Positions 1-10,600 of a stretch of DNA of 64,000 nt are shown here, one piece after another; the first letter of the stretch is position 1; each line of letters begins with the position of its first letter. This stretch comes from Acidovorax sp. GBBC 1281 (GTDB taxonomy: Bacteria > Pseudomonadota > Gammaproteobacteria > Burkholderiales > Burkholderiaceae_C): positions 2,746,001 to 2,810,000 of the forward strand of contig NZ_CP097269.1 of assembly GCF_028473645.1 (NCBI RefSeq), in the 5' to 3' direction. The notes below the pieces were generated by a model. The model made no database searches. It saw only the letters and a program-made list of their open reading frames with translations, and was not told the origin of the DNA. Made by a program: the position numbers and the translations under genes.

Positions 1-88
1 GCGAGGTGAGCACGTCGATGAGTGCAAACATGCGCTCCAGCACCTGGACGCTGGGTTTGGCAGGCGCGCCGGCATCGTCTTTTTTCAT
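1..88 (-). CDS. IclR-family transcriptional regulator, N-terminal fragment
   Basis: Only the first 29 codons are in the window; the rest lies beyond position 1. The start ATG reads from 88. The peptide begins MKKDDAGAPAKPSVQVLERM and continues FALIDVLTS, which resembles the leader and first helix of the IclR-type winged-helix domain in Burkholderiales regulators. IclR proteins bind an operator as dimers and sense a small metabolite through a C-terminal effector domain, which is not visible here. It is transcribed in the same direction as bpt/aat. The target cannot be inferred. The family call rests on a short N-terminus. Confidence 0.6.
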   Translation of the reverse strand, partial: MKKDDAGAPAKPSVQVLERMFALIDVLTS

Positions 89-155
89 GGTGATGTGTGT
101 TGACGAGAAGCGCGCATTTTATCTTGTGAAATGCAGAGCGACCGTCTTCACCACC

Positions 156-893
156 TCAGGGCGCTAGTCTCCATTCGCCATCAATCCGCAACTCGTGGGG
201 CAGGAAGCGCGCCTTGTAGTTCATCTTCGGGCTTTCTTCGATCCAGTAGCCCAGGTAGACATAGGGCAGATCCAGGGTGCGCGCCTGCTCGATCTGCCAA
301 AGCACGTTGTAGGTGCCGTAGCTGCAGCCGGGGTCGGGTTCGTAGAACGTGTACACGGCCGACAACCCGTCGTCCAGCACGTCCAGGATCGATACCATCC
401 GCAATGCACCGGGCGTACCGTCCACGTCGGGTTCGCGGAACTCCACGAGCCGGGAGTTGACCCGGCTCTGCAGCAGGAACTGGGTGTACTGGTCGATGCT
501 GTCTTGGTCCATGCCGCCACCGCAGTGGCGCAGGTTCTGGTAGCGCAGATAAAGCTGATAGTGCTCGGGCACGTAGCCCAGACGCAGAACACGTGCCTGC
601 AGAGTGCCGTGCTTCGCCCACGCGCGGCGCTGGCTCCGATCGGGCTTGAAGGACTTGGTCAGCACGCGCAACGGCGTGCATGCCTGGCAGCCATCGCAGT
701 AGGGGCGGTAGGTGAACATGCCGCTGCGGCGAAACCCCCGCGCCACCAAGTCCGAATACACGTCGTTCTGGATCAGGTGGCTGGGCGTGGCAACCTGCGA
801 GCGCGCCTGCCGTGCAGGCAGGTAGCTGCATGGATAAGGCGCCGTGGCGTAGAACTGCAAGGTGTGCAGTGGCAAATCGTTGAGTTGCGTCAT
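156..893 (-). CDS. bpt: Aspartate/glutamate leucyl-tRNA-protein transferase (Bpt/ATE family)
   Basis: Transfers leucine from Leu-tRNA to N-terminal Asp or Glu of proteins, making them substrates for ClpS/ClpAP in the bacterial N-degron pathway. The 245-residue protein has the usual family length. It shows the cysteine pattern of ATE-type transferases, C22 followed by C66-x2-C69-x2-C72 (YCDGCQAC), and the C-terminal signature around [18 protein letters not shown]. Its ATG overlaps the aat stop as ATGA (890-893), so the two transferases are translationally coupled. Both act on N-degrons with complementary specificity: Aat on N-terminal Lys/Arg, Bpt on Asp/Glu. Confidence 0.93.
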   Translation of the reverse strand: MTQLNDLPLHTLQFYATAPYPCSYLPARQARSQVATPSHLIQNDVYSDLVARGFRRSGMFTYRPYCDGCQACTPLRVLTKSFKPDRSQRRAWAKHGTLQARVLRLGYVPEHYQLYLRYQNLRHCGGGMDQDSIDQYTQFLLQSRVNSRLVEFREPDVDGTPGALRMVSILDVLDDGLSAVYTFYEPDPGCSYGTYNVLWQIEQARTLDLPYVYLGYWIEESPKMNYKARFLPHELRIDGEWRLAP

Positions 894-1648
894 CCCGGGT
901 TCCCGGTAGGGTGCATCAGCGCAGTCCAGTATACGGGCTCGAATTTCCAGGAAACCGGTGCTTCCAGGGAGGCCTGTGCAACGTGGTCGAGGAACCGGGC
1001 GCGGTCTATTTCATGGGCACCGAAGGATGCCAGATGGGCCGTGTTCTGCTGGCAGTCGATGAGCGCCACGCCGTGGTGCCGGCACAAGCAGACGAAAGCT
1101 GCGAGCGCGACCTTGGATGCATCGGTCGCGTGGGCGAACATCGATTCGCCAAAAACGGCCTTGCCCAGCGCGATGAAGTACAGCCCGCCGACGAGCCGGC
1201 CGTCGACCCACGTCTCCACACTGTGCGCAAAACCGGCGGCGTGGAATGCACGATAGGCGTCCACCATCTGCGGCACGATCCAGGTGCCGTTCTGGCCCGA
1301 CCTTGGCGTGCCGGCACAGGCCTTGATGACCGCGCCGAAGTCATGGTCCACGCGGATTTCGCACTGGGGCGAGAGACGGAATTTCTGCAAGGTGCGGCGC
1401 AGTGACCGGTGCAGCCGAAATTCCGCCATGGGCAGCACCATGCGGGGATCGGGGCTCCACCAGAGCACGGGTTGCCCAGGGCTGAACCACGGAAAAATGC
1501 CTCGCTGGTAGGCACTTTTCAACTGGGCGACGCTGAGATTTCCACCAGCGGCCAGCAGTCCCGGGGCCGCAGATTCGCTGCCCCAGCTGAGCGCCACGCT
1601 GGGAAATTTGTCGCCGGGTTGCAGCCAAGGCAAATGATCGTCAGCCAT
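890..1648 (-). CDS. aat: Leucyl/phenylalanyl-tRNA--protein transferase
   Basis: Adds Leu or Phe from aminoacyl-tRNA to proteins with N-terminal Lys or Arg, creating primary destabilising residues for ClpS. At 252 residues it is the normal size. The signature GIFPWF...[10 protein letters not shown] lies near residues 48-66, and the GNAT-like C-terminal core contains [14 protein letters not shown]. It is first in a two-gene unit with bpt (4-base overlap). The start at 1648 gives [10 protein letters not shown], followed by a typical FPS motif. No promoter was assigned in the GC-rich upstream 200 bases. Confidence 0.95.
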   Translation of the reverse strand: MADDHLPWLQPGDKFPSVALSWGSESAAPGLLAAGGNLSVAQLKSAYQRGIFPWFSPGQPVLWWSPDPRMVLPMAEFRLHRSLRRTLQKFRLSPQCEIRVDHDFGAVIKACAGTPRSGQNGTWIVPQMVDAYRAFHAAGFAHSVETWVDGRLVGGLYFIALGKAVFGESMFAHATDASKVALAAFVCLCRHHGVALIDCQQNTAHLASFGAHEIDRARFLDHVAQASLEAPVSWKFEPVYWTALMHPTGNPG

Positions 1649-1777
1649 GCACAGGGAAGAATGGAAGAAGCAACGGATTGTCGCCGAGTGCGCAGGGCTG
1701 CGGGGCGGCCTTCGGATCGGTTGGGTGGTGACTGCTTGGGTGGAGTCGATCCGAGCCTGCCTTCAGCAGGCGATGGC

Positions 1778-1805
1778 AAAAAGGCCATCCCCGCGGATGG
1801 CCTTT
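1778..1805 (-). terminator. Rho-independent terminator after the BOF protein gene
   Basis: The inverted repeat AAAGGCCATCC / GGATGGCCTTT has a 4-base loop. On the minus strand it is followed by a run of five T. It sits 43 bases past the stop of the BOF-protein gene and ahead of aat, so it insulates the two transcription units. Confidence 0.75.
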
Positions 1806-1847
1806 CACTGGGGCGAGTGGCGGCGCTCGGGCCCCAGCCTCATCCCA

Positions 1848-2258
1848 TCAGGGAATCAGGCGAACCTGCTCCACCTCGAACTCCATTTTGCGAATGCCCT
1901 TGTCGACCTCTCCCACCAGTTCCACCCGCTGCTGGGCACTGATGGGTTGGCCTGCCGGAAAGCGTTTGTCGGAAATCTCGACGGGCATGCGGCCGCTGTC
2001 GTCTGCGAAGGTGTAGTTTTTGCCGCCGTCGTGGGACACGATGCGGCCTTGCAGGCGGACGTGCTGGTCGTCCGTGGCGGTGTCGAGCAGTTGCTTCACC
2101 GTCATTGTGGGCACCGAGGTGGGCCCGGTGTAGCCGCTGCCGGCTGCCGGTGCTGCAGCACGTTCGCCTGTGGTGGGACCGGTGTACTGCGCCATGGCCG
2201 GTGCGGCAGCGCCCAGCAGGCCGAGGGTGAGAACGAGCGCGGTGGTGGTTTTCTGCAT
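1848..2258 (-). CDS. Secreted BOF (YgiW/YdeI-type) OB-fold stress protein
   Basis: A 136-residue periplasmic protein. The signal peptide MQKTTTALVLTLGLLGAAAP ends in AMAQ, a standard signal peptidase I site after residue 23. The mature part carries the BOF (bacterial OB-fold) domain: TVKQLLDTATDDQHVRLQGR, then YTFADDSGRMPVEI and VELVGEVDKG. Family members (YgiW, YdeI) are linked to stress tolerance and bind small ligands or cations rather than DNA. An in-frame ATG lies further upstream at 2411, but the start at 2258 is chosen because it opens the signal peptide and follows an AGGAGT ribosome binding site. The exact ligand is unknown. Confidence 0.85.
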   Translation of the reverse strand: MQKTTTALVLTLGLLGAAAPAMAQYTGPTTGERAAAPAAGSGYTGPTSVPTMTVKQLLDTATDDQHVRLQGRIVSHDGGKNYTFADDSGRMPVEISDKRFPAGQPISAQQRVELVGEVDKGIRKMEFEVEQVRLIP

Positions 2259-2423
2259 GGCTTCACTCCTTTGGGATGGTTGAATGGCATGCGGGTTGGG
2301 TGACCCGCAGCAAGTAACCACAAAGGATGCCGAAGCGGCAGAGGACGCGGTGTAGGCGATGGCCGGACGGCCAATTCGGTCGATGTCGGCAATGACTGGC
2401 CAAAAAATCACGGGACCGGAGAC

Positions 2424-2460
2424 AAAAAAAAGCCCGCTATCGATGAAATAGCGGGCTTTT
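2424..2460 (-). terminator. Bidirectional terminator after the tRNA-Asn genes
   Basis: The perfect 9-bp stem GCCCGCTAT / ATAGCGGGC has a 7-base loop. It is flanked by eight A on the plus strand (eight T on the minus strand) and four T on the plus side. It ends the tRNA-Asn transcript, which runs on the minus strand. Confidence 0.9.
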
Positions 2461-2482
2461 GTACAGCCTGTAAGGCTGTCTA

Positions 2483-2558
2483 TGGCTCCTCGACCTGGGC
2501 TCGAACCAGGGACCTACGGATTAACAGTCCGGCGCTCTACCGACTGAGCTATCGAGGA
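2483..2558 (-). tRNA. tRNA-Asn (anticodon GTT), downstream copy
   Basis: A complete cloverleaf is readable on the minus strand. The acceptor stem TCCTCGA pairs with TCGAGGA, the discriminator is G and CCA is encoded. The anticodon stem-loop is CCGGACTGTTAATCCGG-like with anticodon GTT, and the T-arm contains GGTTCGAGCC. Length is 76 nt including CCA. It appears identical to the copy 63 bases away. Confidence 0.96.
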
Positions 2559-2621
2559 ATATTCGGTATCTGACTAGCGATGTAAAAGGCCCTGCGTACA
2601 CATGCAAGGCCTTGATGATCT

Positions 2622-2697
2622 TGGCTCCTCGACCTGGGCTCGAACCAGGGACCTACGGATTAACAGTCCGGCGCTCTACCGACTGAGCTATCGAGGA
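2622..2697 (-). tRNA. tRNA-Asn (anticodon GTT), promoter-proximal copy
   Basis: Same 76-nt sequence and fold as the copy at 2483-2558, with anticodon GTT and encoded CCA. The two genes share one promoter upstream and one terminator downstream and are probably processed from a single precursor. The 63-base spacer holds a short GC-rich hairpin (AAGGCC...GGCCTT) that may mark a processing site. Confidence 0.96.
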
Positions 2698-2708
2698 ACA
2701 AGACTTAG

Positions 2709-2714
2709 ATTATA
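2709..2714 (-). promoter_or_regulatory. -10 box of the tRNA-Asn promoter
   Basis: Minus-strand TATAAT lies 11 bases before the tRNA 5' end, in an AT-rich stretch unlike its surroundings. No convincing -35 hexamer is seen at 16-18 bases. Confidence 0.6.
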
Positions 2715-2789
2715 TACACAAAAAGTGAGCAAATTCGAAGAACTGCGGCTGCCTGATGGATCGGGTTGCGGGTTGCTTCCCATGGGCCC

Positions 2790-3212
2790 TCAACGGGCCG
2801 GCTCCGGCCGCTGCCAAAGCCAGGCGAGCACGCACGCCATGCACAGCGAAGCGCTGATGGCAACCCAGCGGGGTGCGTGGCCGAAGACGAGCACGGCCGC
2901 CGCGAGCGCCATGAGGATGCTGGCGCTCCACTTGGCGCGGCGACTCACCTGGCCGCCGTTGGCCCAGTCGCGCAGCATGGGGCCGAAAAGCGGGTGGCGC
3001 CACAGCCACGCGTGCAGCCGGGGTGAACTGCGGGCTGCCGCCCAGCCGGCCATGAGGATGAACACCGTGGTCGGCAGACCGGGCACGAAGATGCCGATGA
3101 TGCCGGTCACCAGGCTCAGCACCGCAAAGCACAGCAGCAGCCAGCGCACCGGCAGGGGCAGCGGGGCAGGGCGGGGTGGCGGCGGTGGCAAAGGCGCTGG
3201 CGGGGGCGGCAT
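2790..3212 (-). CDS. DUF454 (YbaN-type) inner-membrane protein
   Basis: A 140-residue protein with a proline-rich N-terminus (MPPPPAPLPPPPPRP) followed by hydrophobic segments. The DUF454 signature GIIGIFVPGLPTTVFILMAG and the cytoplasmic loop HPLFGPMLRDW are visible, and a last pair of membrane helices spans about residues 95-130. The function of YbaN/DUF454 proteins is not established. An in-frame ATG at 3302 would overlap the divergent def start, so the ATG at 3212 is preferred. Confidence 0.75.
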   Translation of the reverse strand: MPPPPAPLPPPPPRPAPLPLPVRWLLLCFAVLSLVTGIIGIFVPGLPTTVFILMAGWAAARSSPRLHAWLWRHPLFGPMLRDWANGGQVSRRAKWSASILMALAAAVLVFGHAPRWVAISASLCMACVLAWLWQRPEPAR

Positions 3213-3300
3213 GCCTGGATTGTGCCTGCGGCATGGGGGCGGTCGGCGCGCTATGCTGCGGTCACTTCGACGCTGACCGTCGGCCCTTCTTTTCATTCCC

Positions 3301-3840
3301 ATGACCGTTCAAAACATTCTCAAGATGGGCGATCCGCGCCTGCTGCGCGTGGCCCAGCCCGTGACCGAGTTCGATACCGACGCGCTGCACCTGCTGGTGC
3401 GCGACATGCTGGACACCATGGAGGCAGTCAATGGCGCCGGCCTGGCAGCCCCGCAGATCGGCATGGATCTGCAATTGGTGATCTTCGGTTCGGACCGCAA
3501 GAACCCCCGCTATCCCGACCGACCCCTGGTGCCGCGCACCGTGTTGCTCAACTCGCAGATCACGCCGCTGGGCGACGAGGAGGAAGAGGACTGGGAAGGG
3601 TGCCTGTCCGTTCCCGGCCTGCGCGGCAAGGTGCCGCGCTGGTCCCGCATCCGCTACCAGGGCCTGGACCCGTATGGCGACCCGATCGACCGCACGGCGG
3701 AGGGGTTCCATGCGCGCGTGGTGCAGCACGAATGCGACCACCTGATCGGCAAGCTCTACCCGATGAGGGTGCGCGATTTCACCCAGTTCGGCTATACCGA
3801 GGTGCTGTTTCCCGAGCTCGCCGACGCGGAAGACGACTGA
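3301..3840 (+). CDS. def: Peptide deformylase
   Basis: Removes the formyl group from the initiator Met of nascent proteins at the ribosome exit. All three family motifs are present: [10 protein letters not shown] (45-54), EGCLS (99-103, metal ligand C101) and QHECDH (H143 and H147 metal ligands, E144 catalytic). At 179 residues it is the normal size. It is not beside fmt, its usual partner. The gene is followed by glnD on the opposite strand, with one copy of the dispersed repeat between them. map, which acts next on the same N-termini, lies 3 kb away. Confidence 0.96.
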   Translation: MTVQNILKMGDPRLLRVAQPVTEFDTDALHLLVRDMLDTMEAVNGAGLAAPQIGMDLQLVIFGSDRKNPRYPDRPLVPRTVLLNSQITPLGDEEEEDWEGCLSVPGLRGKVPRWSRIRYQGLDPYGDPIDRTAEGFHARVVQHECDHLIGKLYPMRVRDFTQFGYTEVLFPELADAEDD

Positions 3841-3879
3841 CGGACCTGGCAAGCGTTGCCTCGGAAAACATGAATGAAA

Positions 3880-3931
3880 TTGGCCTCCAGCGCAAACAAT
3901 GCTAGGGCGTTTTGCTATCAAATAAATAGCA
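3880..3931 (+). repeat. Dispersed ~55-bp element, copy a
   Basis: Carries the shared pattern TTGGCCTCCAGCGCAA, then CTAGGG and the palindrome TGCTAT-N7-ATAGCA. It lies in the convergent gap between def and glnD. See the finding on the seven-member family. Confidence 0.75.
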
Positions 3932-3958
3932 TCGAATGCGTCGGACCCCAGCGGCCCG

Positions 3959-6553
3959 TCACTCGGACAACGCGTTCAGCAGTTCGGTCTCGATCTGGAT
4001 CTGCCGTGCGTTGCTCTGCAGTTCCGGGCCGTGCACGAGGAAGGTGTCTTCCACCCGCTCGCCCAGGGTGCTGACCTTGGCCAGTTGCACGCTCAGGTGG
4101 TGGCGCGAAAGGATGCGCGCCACCAGGTAAAGCAGGCCCGCCCGGTCGCTGGCGGAGATGTTGATGAGCCAGCGCTGGGCTTTCTCGTCGGGGCGCAGCG
4201 TGACGCGCGGGGCCACGGGAAAGCTCTTCACGCGGCGTGAGACGCGCTTGCGAGCCGGCTCGGGCAGGCCCGCGGTTTCGTCCTCGATCGCGCGGGCGAG
4301 ATCGCTCTCCACCATGTGCGTGAGTTCGCGGTAATGTCCGGCCTGCTCCGAGGCCACGACCTGGAACGTATCGAGAGCGCAGCCATCGTGGGCGGTGTGC
4401 ACCCGCGCATCGAGGATGCTGAAGCCCGCCCGGTCGAAATAGCCGCAGATGCGGGCGAAGAGGTCGGGCTGGTCGGGCGCATAAACCACCACCTGCAGGC
4501 CCTCGCCCGCCAGCGACTGCCGCGCGCGGACCACCGTGCGGCCGGTGCCCACGTAGCGCGAGAGGTGGCGCGTGTGCCAGGCGATGTCGGCGGCTTCGTG
4601 CCGCATGAAATAGCCCACGTCCAGCGTGTCCCACAGCTTCTTGTGCGCCTCGAACGGCTGGGCCTGCAGCGCCAGCATGACCATGGCTTCGCGCTTGCGG
4701 GCCTCGATTTCGGCGGCGGCATTGGGGGCGTGACCGCCCAGGGCGCGCAGCGTGGCGCGGTACAGGTCTTCCAGCAGCTTGCCCTTCCACGCGTTCCAGA
4801 CCTTGGGGCTGGTGCCGCGGATGTCCGCCACGGTGAGCAGGTACAGCGCGGTGAGGCGGCGCTCGCTGCCCACGCGCTGGGCGAAAGCGCCGATCACGTC
4901 CGGATCGGACAGGTCCTGCTTTTGCGCGACCTGGCTCATGGCCAGGTGCTCGCGCACCAGGAACTCGACCAGAGCCGCGTCTTCCTCGTCCACGCCGTGC
5001 TGGCGGCAGAAGTGGCGCACTTCCTCGGCACCGATCTTGGAGTGGTCGCCGCCGCGGCCCTTGCCGATGTCGTGGAACAGCGCCGCCAGGTACAGCAGCC
5101 ACGGCTTGTCCCAGCCGCCGGCCAGCTGCGAGCAGAACGGGTATTCGTGCGCATGCTCGGCCATGAAGAAGCGGCGCACGTTGCGCAGCACCATCAGGAT
5201 GTGCTGGTCCACGGTGTAGACGTGGAACAGGTCGTGCTGCATCTGGCCCACGATTCGGCGAAACGGCCAGAGGTAGCGGCCCAGCACCGAGGTCTGGTTC
5301 ATGAGCCGCATCGCATGCGTGATGCCCGAGGGCTGCCGCAGGATCTTCATGAAGGTCGCGCGGTTGACCGGGTCGCGGCGGAAGGCGCTGTCCATCGCCC
5401 CGCGGGCGTTGTAGAGCGCGCGCAGCGTGCGCACCGACAGGTCCTTCAGCCCCAGCGTGGTCTCGTAGAGCAGGAAGGTTTCCAGGATGGCGTGGGGGTG
5501 CTTCTCATACAGGTCGTCGCTCGCCACCTCGACGAGGCCGGCCTTCTCGAAGAAGCGGTCGTTGATGCGGTGCAGCTCGTGCGTGGAGGGGCTGAGCCGC
5601 TCCTCGATGTTCAACAGCAGGATCTGGCTGAGCTGCGACACGGCCTTGGCCGCCCAGTAATAGCGGCGCATGAGGGTTTCGCTTGCGCGCATGGCCAGGC
5701 GCTTGCCGTCGGGCGAGTGGGAGCGATAGCCGAACGATTCGGCCACGGCGGTCTGCAGGTCGAACACCAGCCGGTCCTCGTGGCGGCCGGCCACGGCGTG
5801 CAGCCGCGCGCGGATGAGGAACAGCACGGCCTCGTTGCGCTCGATCTGGGCCACTTCGAACGGCGTGGCCATGCCATTGGCGGCCAGTTCGCGCCAGTCG
5901 CGTCCCAGGCCGGCCGCGCGGGCGACCCACAACACCGTCTGCAGGTCGCGCAGGCCGCCTGGCGACTCCTTGCAGTTGGGCTCCAGCGAGTAGGGCGTGT
6001 TCTCGTACTTGGTGTGGCGCTGGCGCATCTCCAGCGTCTTGGCAATGAGGAAGTCCTGCGCGTCCATCTGCGCGTCGTAGCGCTGCTGGAACGCGGCGAA
6101 CAGCGGCGAGCTGCCGCAGACGCGGCGGGCTTCGAGCAGCGAGGTCTGCACGGTCACGTCGGCCGCGGATTCGGTCAGGCACTCGGCCACCGTGCGCACG
6201 CTGGAGCCGATCTCCAGGCCCGCGTCCCAGCAGCTGCCGATGAACGATTCGATGCACGTGGACAAGGCGCAGCCGGCCCCGGGCGTGGCGCCGTCCGGCA
6301 GCAGGACGAGCACGTCGACGTCGGAATGGGGAAAGAGCTGCGCGCGGCCGTAGCCCCCCACGGCCACCAGCGCGAGGTCGTCCGGCATGCCGGCGCGCTG
6401 CCACAGCTGGCGCAGCAGGCGGTCCGCCAGGGTAGAGAGCTTGTGCAGCAGTGTGCGAACGCCGCGCGTGGACGCTCCCGTGGATTGCAGCGACGCGATC
6501 AGGGTGGCCTTGTCTTGGCGGTAGGCGTCGCGCAGGGTTTGCAGGTCGGTCAT
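3959..6553 (-). CDS. glnD: [Protein-PII] uridylyltransferase / uridylyl-removing enzyme
   Basis: A bifunctional nitrogen sensor that uridylylates PII under nitrogen limitation and deuridylylates it when glutamine is high. The 864-residue protein has the full domain order. The nucleotidyltransferase motif [16 protein letters not shown] starts at residue 66, with D78 and D80 as metal ligands. The HD domain has [15 protein letters not shown] near residue 500. Two C-terminal ACT domains (near 690-750 and 795-864) bind glutamine. The start is the ATG at 6553. Its neighbour map is 118 bases upstream on the same strand. Confidence 0.96.
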   Translation of the reverse strand: MTDLQTLRDAYRQDKATLIASLQSTGASTRGVRTLLHKLSTLADRLLRQLWQRAGMPDDLALVAVGGYGRAQLFPHSDVDVLVLLPDGATPGAGCALSTCIESFIGSCWDAGLEIGSSVRTVAECLTESAADVTVQTSLLEARRVCGSSPLFAAFQQRYDAQMDAQDFLIAKTLEMRQRHTKYENTPYSLEPNCKESPGGLRDLQTVLWVARAAGLGRDWRELAANGMATPFEVAQIERNEAVLFLIRARLHAVAGRHEDRLVFDLQTAVAESFGYRSHSPDGKRLAMRASETLMRRYYWAAKAVSQLSQILLLNIEERLSPSTHELHRINDRFFEKAGLVEVASDDLYEKHPHAILETFLLYETTLGLKDLSVRTLRALYNARGAMDSAFRRDPVNRATFMKILRQPSGITHAMRLMNQTSVLGRYLWPFRRIVGQMQHDLFHVYTVDQHILMVLRNVRRFFMAEHAHEYPFCSQLAGGWDKPWLLYLAALFHDIGKGRGGDHSKIGAEEVRHFCRQHGVDEEDAALVEFLVREHLAMSQVAQKQDLSDPDVIGAFAQRVGSERRLTALYLLTVADIRGTSPKVWNAWKGKLLEDLYRATLRALGGHAPNAAAEIEARKREAMVMLALQAQPFEAHKKLWDTLDVGYFMRHEAADIAWHTRHLSRYVGTGRTVVRARQSLAGEGLQVVVYAPDQPDLFARICGYFDRAGFSILDARVHTAHDGCALDTFQVVASEQAGHYRELTHMVESDLARAIEDETAGLPEPARKRVSRRVKSFPVAPRVTLRPDEKAQRWLINISASDRAGLLYLVARILSRHHLSVQLAKVSTLGERVEDTFLVHGPELQSNARQIQIETELLNALSE

Positions 6554-6671
6554 GGACGGCGGCGGGGTGGCGGGTGCGGGTAGAGCAACGGAGCGGTGGG
6601 CAGGTTAGCACCAGACAAGCAAGAACCGTGCGCCCGGCCGCCGCGCGGCCGGCCCGCGCGCCGTGTTCCGG

Positions 6672-7487
6672 TCAGGTCTTCGTGGCGGTCACGAAGGCCG
6701 GCAGCGGTGGCGATCCGGCCGACAGGGTGAGGACTTCGTAGCCGGTCTCGGTCACCAGCACGGTGTGCTCCCACTGCGCCGACAGGCTGCGGTCCTTGGT
6801 CACGATGGTCCAGCCGTCGTTGCCGAACTCCTTCACCTCGCGGCGGCCGGCGTTCAGCATGGGCTCGATGGTGAAGGTCATGCCGGGCAGCAGCTCATCC
6901 AGCGTGCCAGGGTAGCCGTAGTGCAGCACCTGGGGCTCTTCGTGGAATTTCTGGCCGATGCCGTGGCCGCAGAACTCGCGCACCACCGACAGGCCGTGGC
7001 CCTCGGCGTACTTCTGAATGGCGTGGCCGATGTCCCCCAGGCGGGCGCCGGGCTTGACGCGCTGGATGCCGATCCACATGGCATCGAAGGTGAGGCTGCA
7101 CAGGCGCTTGGCGGCGATGGAGACGTCGCCGATCAGGTACATGCGGCTGTTGTCGCCGTACCAGCCGTCCTTGGTGATGACGGTGACGTCCACATTCATG
7201 ATGTCGCCCTTCTTCAGGGGCTTGTCGTTCGGGATGCCGTGGCAGACCACGTTGTTGATCGACGTGCACAGCGACTTGGGGTAGGGCGGATAGCCCGGCG
7301 GCTGGTAGCCGATGGTGGCGGAGATGGTGCCCTGCTGCGCCATGCATTCGGCCGCGAGGCGGTCGATTTCGTTCGTGGTGATGCCAGGCTGGATGTGGGG
7401 CGCGATGTAGTCCAGCACTTCCGAAGCCAGTCGGCATGCCTCTCGCATGCCGGCGATGCCTTCGGCGTCTTTGATGGTGATGCTCAT
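6672..7487 (-). CDS. map: Methionine aminopeptidase, type I
   Basis: Removes the initiator Met from nascent proteins after deformylation. The 271-residue protein carries the pita-bread metal ligands: Asp in MNVDVTVI, Asp in YGDNSRMY, His in CGHGIGQKFH, Glu in FTIEPML and Glu in QWEHTVLV. The start ATG at 7487 (MSITIKDAEGIAGMREA) matches family N-termini; longer upstream reading is a GC-rich artefact. The C-terminus has a short extra tail (SAGSPPLPAFVTATKT) beyond the usual end. Confidence 0.95.
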   Translation of the reverse strand: MSITIKDAEGIAGMREACRLASEVLDYIAPHIQPGITTNEIDRLAAECMAQQGTISATIGYQPPGYPPYPKSLCTSINNVVCHGIPNDKPLKKGDIMNVDVTVITKDGWYGDNSRMYLIGDVSIAAKRLCSLTFDAMWIGIQRVKPGARLGDIGHAIQKYAEGHGLSVVREFCGHGIGQKFHEEPQVLHYGYPGTLDELLPGMTFTIEPMLNAGRREVKEFGNDGWTIVTKDRSLSAQWEHTVLVTETGYEVLTLSAGSPPLPAFVTATKT

Positions 7488-7674
7488 GGGGCCAATTATC
7501 CCATCGGCGCTCGGCCGATGCGGGCCGCGCGGGCGAAGGCCTCGTCGGCGATGCGATCCGCCCCGGTAAAATGCCGGGCTCAGCATTCTCCGCACCCTGC
7601 CCAGCCGGCCCCAGTCAGCGGCCGGCGGTCCAGGGTGGGGCCGCACCTTTTCCATCACCCAACAGGCCGCCGAA

Positions 7675-10600
7675 GTGATCTCGCCGACATCGTCCACGAA
7701 GCCCTCCTTGCACCTCAGCACGTTCGAAGGCGGCAACGCCCTCAGCGCCTTCCGCATGCGCCAGCTGCTGCCCGCGCTGCAGGCCATCCACGACCGCATC
7801 ACAGGCATCGCCGCCCGCTTCGTGCACCTGGTGGCCACCGACGCGGTGCCCACCCCGGTCGAAAGCGGCCGCTTCGCCGCGCTGCTGACCTATGGCGACC
7901 CCTACGGCGGCCCGGCCGATGGCCCGGCCATCATCGTCACGCCGCGCCTGGGCACGGTCTCGCCCTGGGCGTCGAAGGCGACCGACATCGCGCACAACTG
8001 CGGCCTGGCGCTGCGCCGCGTGGAACGCATCACCGAATACCGCCTCTCGCTCAAATCCGGCCTGCTGGGCGGCACGCCCACGCTGACCGACGCGCAGCGC
8101 GGGCAGATCGCCGCGCTGCTGCACGACCGCATGACCGAATCGGTGGTGTGGGACCGATCGGGCGCCGAGGCCCTGTTCACCGAGCTGCCGGCCGCGCCGA
8201 TGGAGTTCGTCGATGTGCTGGGCGGTGGGCGCGCGGCGGTCGAGGCGGCCAACGCCCAGTGGGGCCTGGCGCTGGCCGACGACGAGATCGACTACCTGGT
8301 CAATGCCTTCCAGGGCCTGGCGCGCAACCCCACCGACGTGGAGCTGATGATGTTCGCGCAGGCCAACAGCGAGCACTGCCGCCACAAGATCTTCAACGCG
8401 CAGTTCACCATCGACGGCGAGAAGCAGGACAAGAGCCTGTTCGCCATGATCCGCAACACCCACCAGCTGGCGCCCCAGCACACGGTGGTGGCGTATTCGG
8501 ACAACGCCTCGGTCATGGAAGGCACGCGCGTCGAGCGGTTTTTGGCCAAAATGCCCACCAGTGCAAATTCCACTAGGGCAGTGTGCTATGAAAAGAGTAG
8601 CGTCACGAACCACATTCTGATGAAGGTGGAAACGCACAACCACCCCACGGCCATCTCGCCGTTCCCCGGCGCTTCCACGGGCGCGGGCGGTGAGATCCGC
8701 GACGAGGGCGCCACGGGCCGCGGCTCCAAGCCCAAGGCGGGCATGACCGGCTTCACGGTGTCCAAGCTCTGGGGCGGAGAGTTCGGCAAGCCCGAGCACA
8801 TCGCCAGCCCGCTGCAGATCATGGTGGAAGGCCCCCTGGGCGGCGCGGCGTTCAACAACGAGTTCGGCCGGCCCAACCTGCTGGGCTATTTCCGCGAGTA
8901 CGAGCAGTCGGTGGGCGGCGTGGACCGGGGCTACCACAAGCCCATCATGATCGCCGGCGGCCTGGGCACCATCGATGCGGGCCTCACGCAGAAGATCGAA
9001 TTCCCGGCCGGCTCGCTGCTGATCCAGCTGGGCGGCCCGGGCATGCGCATCGGCATGGGTGGCAGCGCGGCCAGTTCCATGGCCACGGGCGCGAACGCGG
9101 CGGAGCTCGATTTCGACTCCGTGCAGCGCGGCAACCCCGAGATCGAGCGCCGCGCGCAGGAGGTCATCAACCACTGCTGGGCGCAGGGTGCGGCCAACCC
9201 CATCCTGGCGATCCACGACGTGGGTGCGGGCGGGCTGTCCAATGCCTTCCCCGAGCTGACCAACGACGCCGGCCGGGGCGCGCACTTCGACCTGCGCGCG
9301 GTGCAGCTCGAAGAGTCGGGCCTGGCCCCGAAAGAGATCTGGTCCAACGAAAGCCAGGAGCGTTACGTGCTGGCGATCGCGCCGCAATCGCTGGAGCAGT
9401 TCCGCGCGTTCTGCGAGCGCGAGCGCTGCCCGTTCGCCGTGATTGGCACCGCCACCGAGCACCGCCAGCTGGTGCTGGAGGACACGGCCGCCACCGGCAA
9501 TCAGAAGCTGCCGGTGGACATGCCCATGGAAGTGCTGCTGGGCAAACCGCCCAAGATGCACCGCGACGTGAAGACCGTGCAGCGCGAATTCGCGCCCATC
9601 GACCTCACGGGCGTGGCGCTGCAAAAGGCGGTGATCGACGTGCTGGCGCACCCCACGGTGGCGAGCAAGCGCTTTCTCATCACCATCGGCGACCGCACGG
9701 TGGGCGGCTTGTCGCACCGCGACCAGATGGTGGGCCCCTGGCAGGTGCCGGTGGCCGACTGCGCCGTCACGCTGGCCGACTTCCAGGGCTTTGCCGGCGA
9801 GGCCATGAGCATGGGCGAGCGCACGCCGCTGGCCGCCATCGACGCGCCCGCCTCGGGCCGCATGGCCGTGGCCGAGGCCATCACCAATCTGCTGGCCGCG
9901 CCCATCGAACTGCCGCGCGTGAAGCTCTCCGCCAACTGGATGGCCGCCTGCGGCGAGCCCGGCGAGGATGCCGCGCTGTACGCCACCGTGAAGGCCGTGG
10001 GCATGGAGCTGTGCCCGGCGCTGGGCATTTCGATCCCGGTGGGCAAGGATTCGCTGTCCATGCGCACCCAGTGGAAGGATGAAAGCGGTGCGAAGAAGGT
10101 CACTTCCCCCGTGAGCCTGATCGTCAGCGCCTTCGCCACGCTGGCCGACGTGCGCGGCACGCTCACGCCGCAGCTGGACGCGGCGGAGGACGACACCACG
10201 CTGGTGCTGATCGACCTGGGCCATGGCAAGGCCCGCATGGGCGGCAGCATCCTGGGCCAGGTGCTGAGCCAGAGCGGCGATGTGGCGCCCGACCTGGACG
10301 ACGCGCAGGACTTGGTGCGCCTGGTCGATGCCGTGAACGCGCTGCGCGCCAAGGGCCAGATCCTGGCTTACCACGACCGCAGCGACGGGGGCCTGCTGGC
10401 CGCGGTGGCCGAGATGGCTTTCGCCGGCCATGTGGGCGTGGCGCTGAACGTCGATCTGCTCGTGACCGAGGGCGACGGCATCAGCGACAGCCGTATGGAA
10501 ACAGGCGACGCCAAGAACTGGGCCTCCCAGGTGAGCGCGCGCCGCGAGGAGCTGACGCTCAAGGCGCTGTTCAACGAGGAACTGGGCGTGGTGCTGCAGG

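Noticed and set aside
2586..2613. Short hairpin between the tRNA-Asn genes as a terminator
   Set aside because: No T tract follows and the downstream tRNA would then be without a promoter; a processing feature is more likely.
7488..7674. Purine riboswitch or other leader before purL
   Set aside because: No conserved purine aptamer core or terminator-like hairpin with T run is visible in this GC-rich gap.
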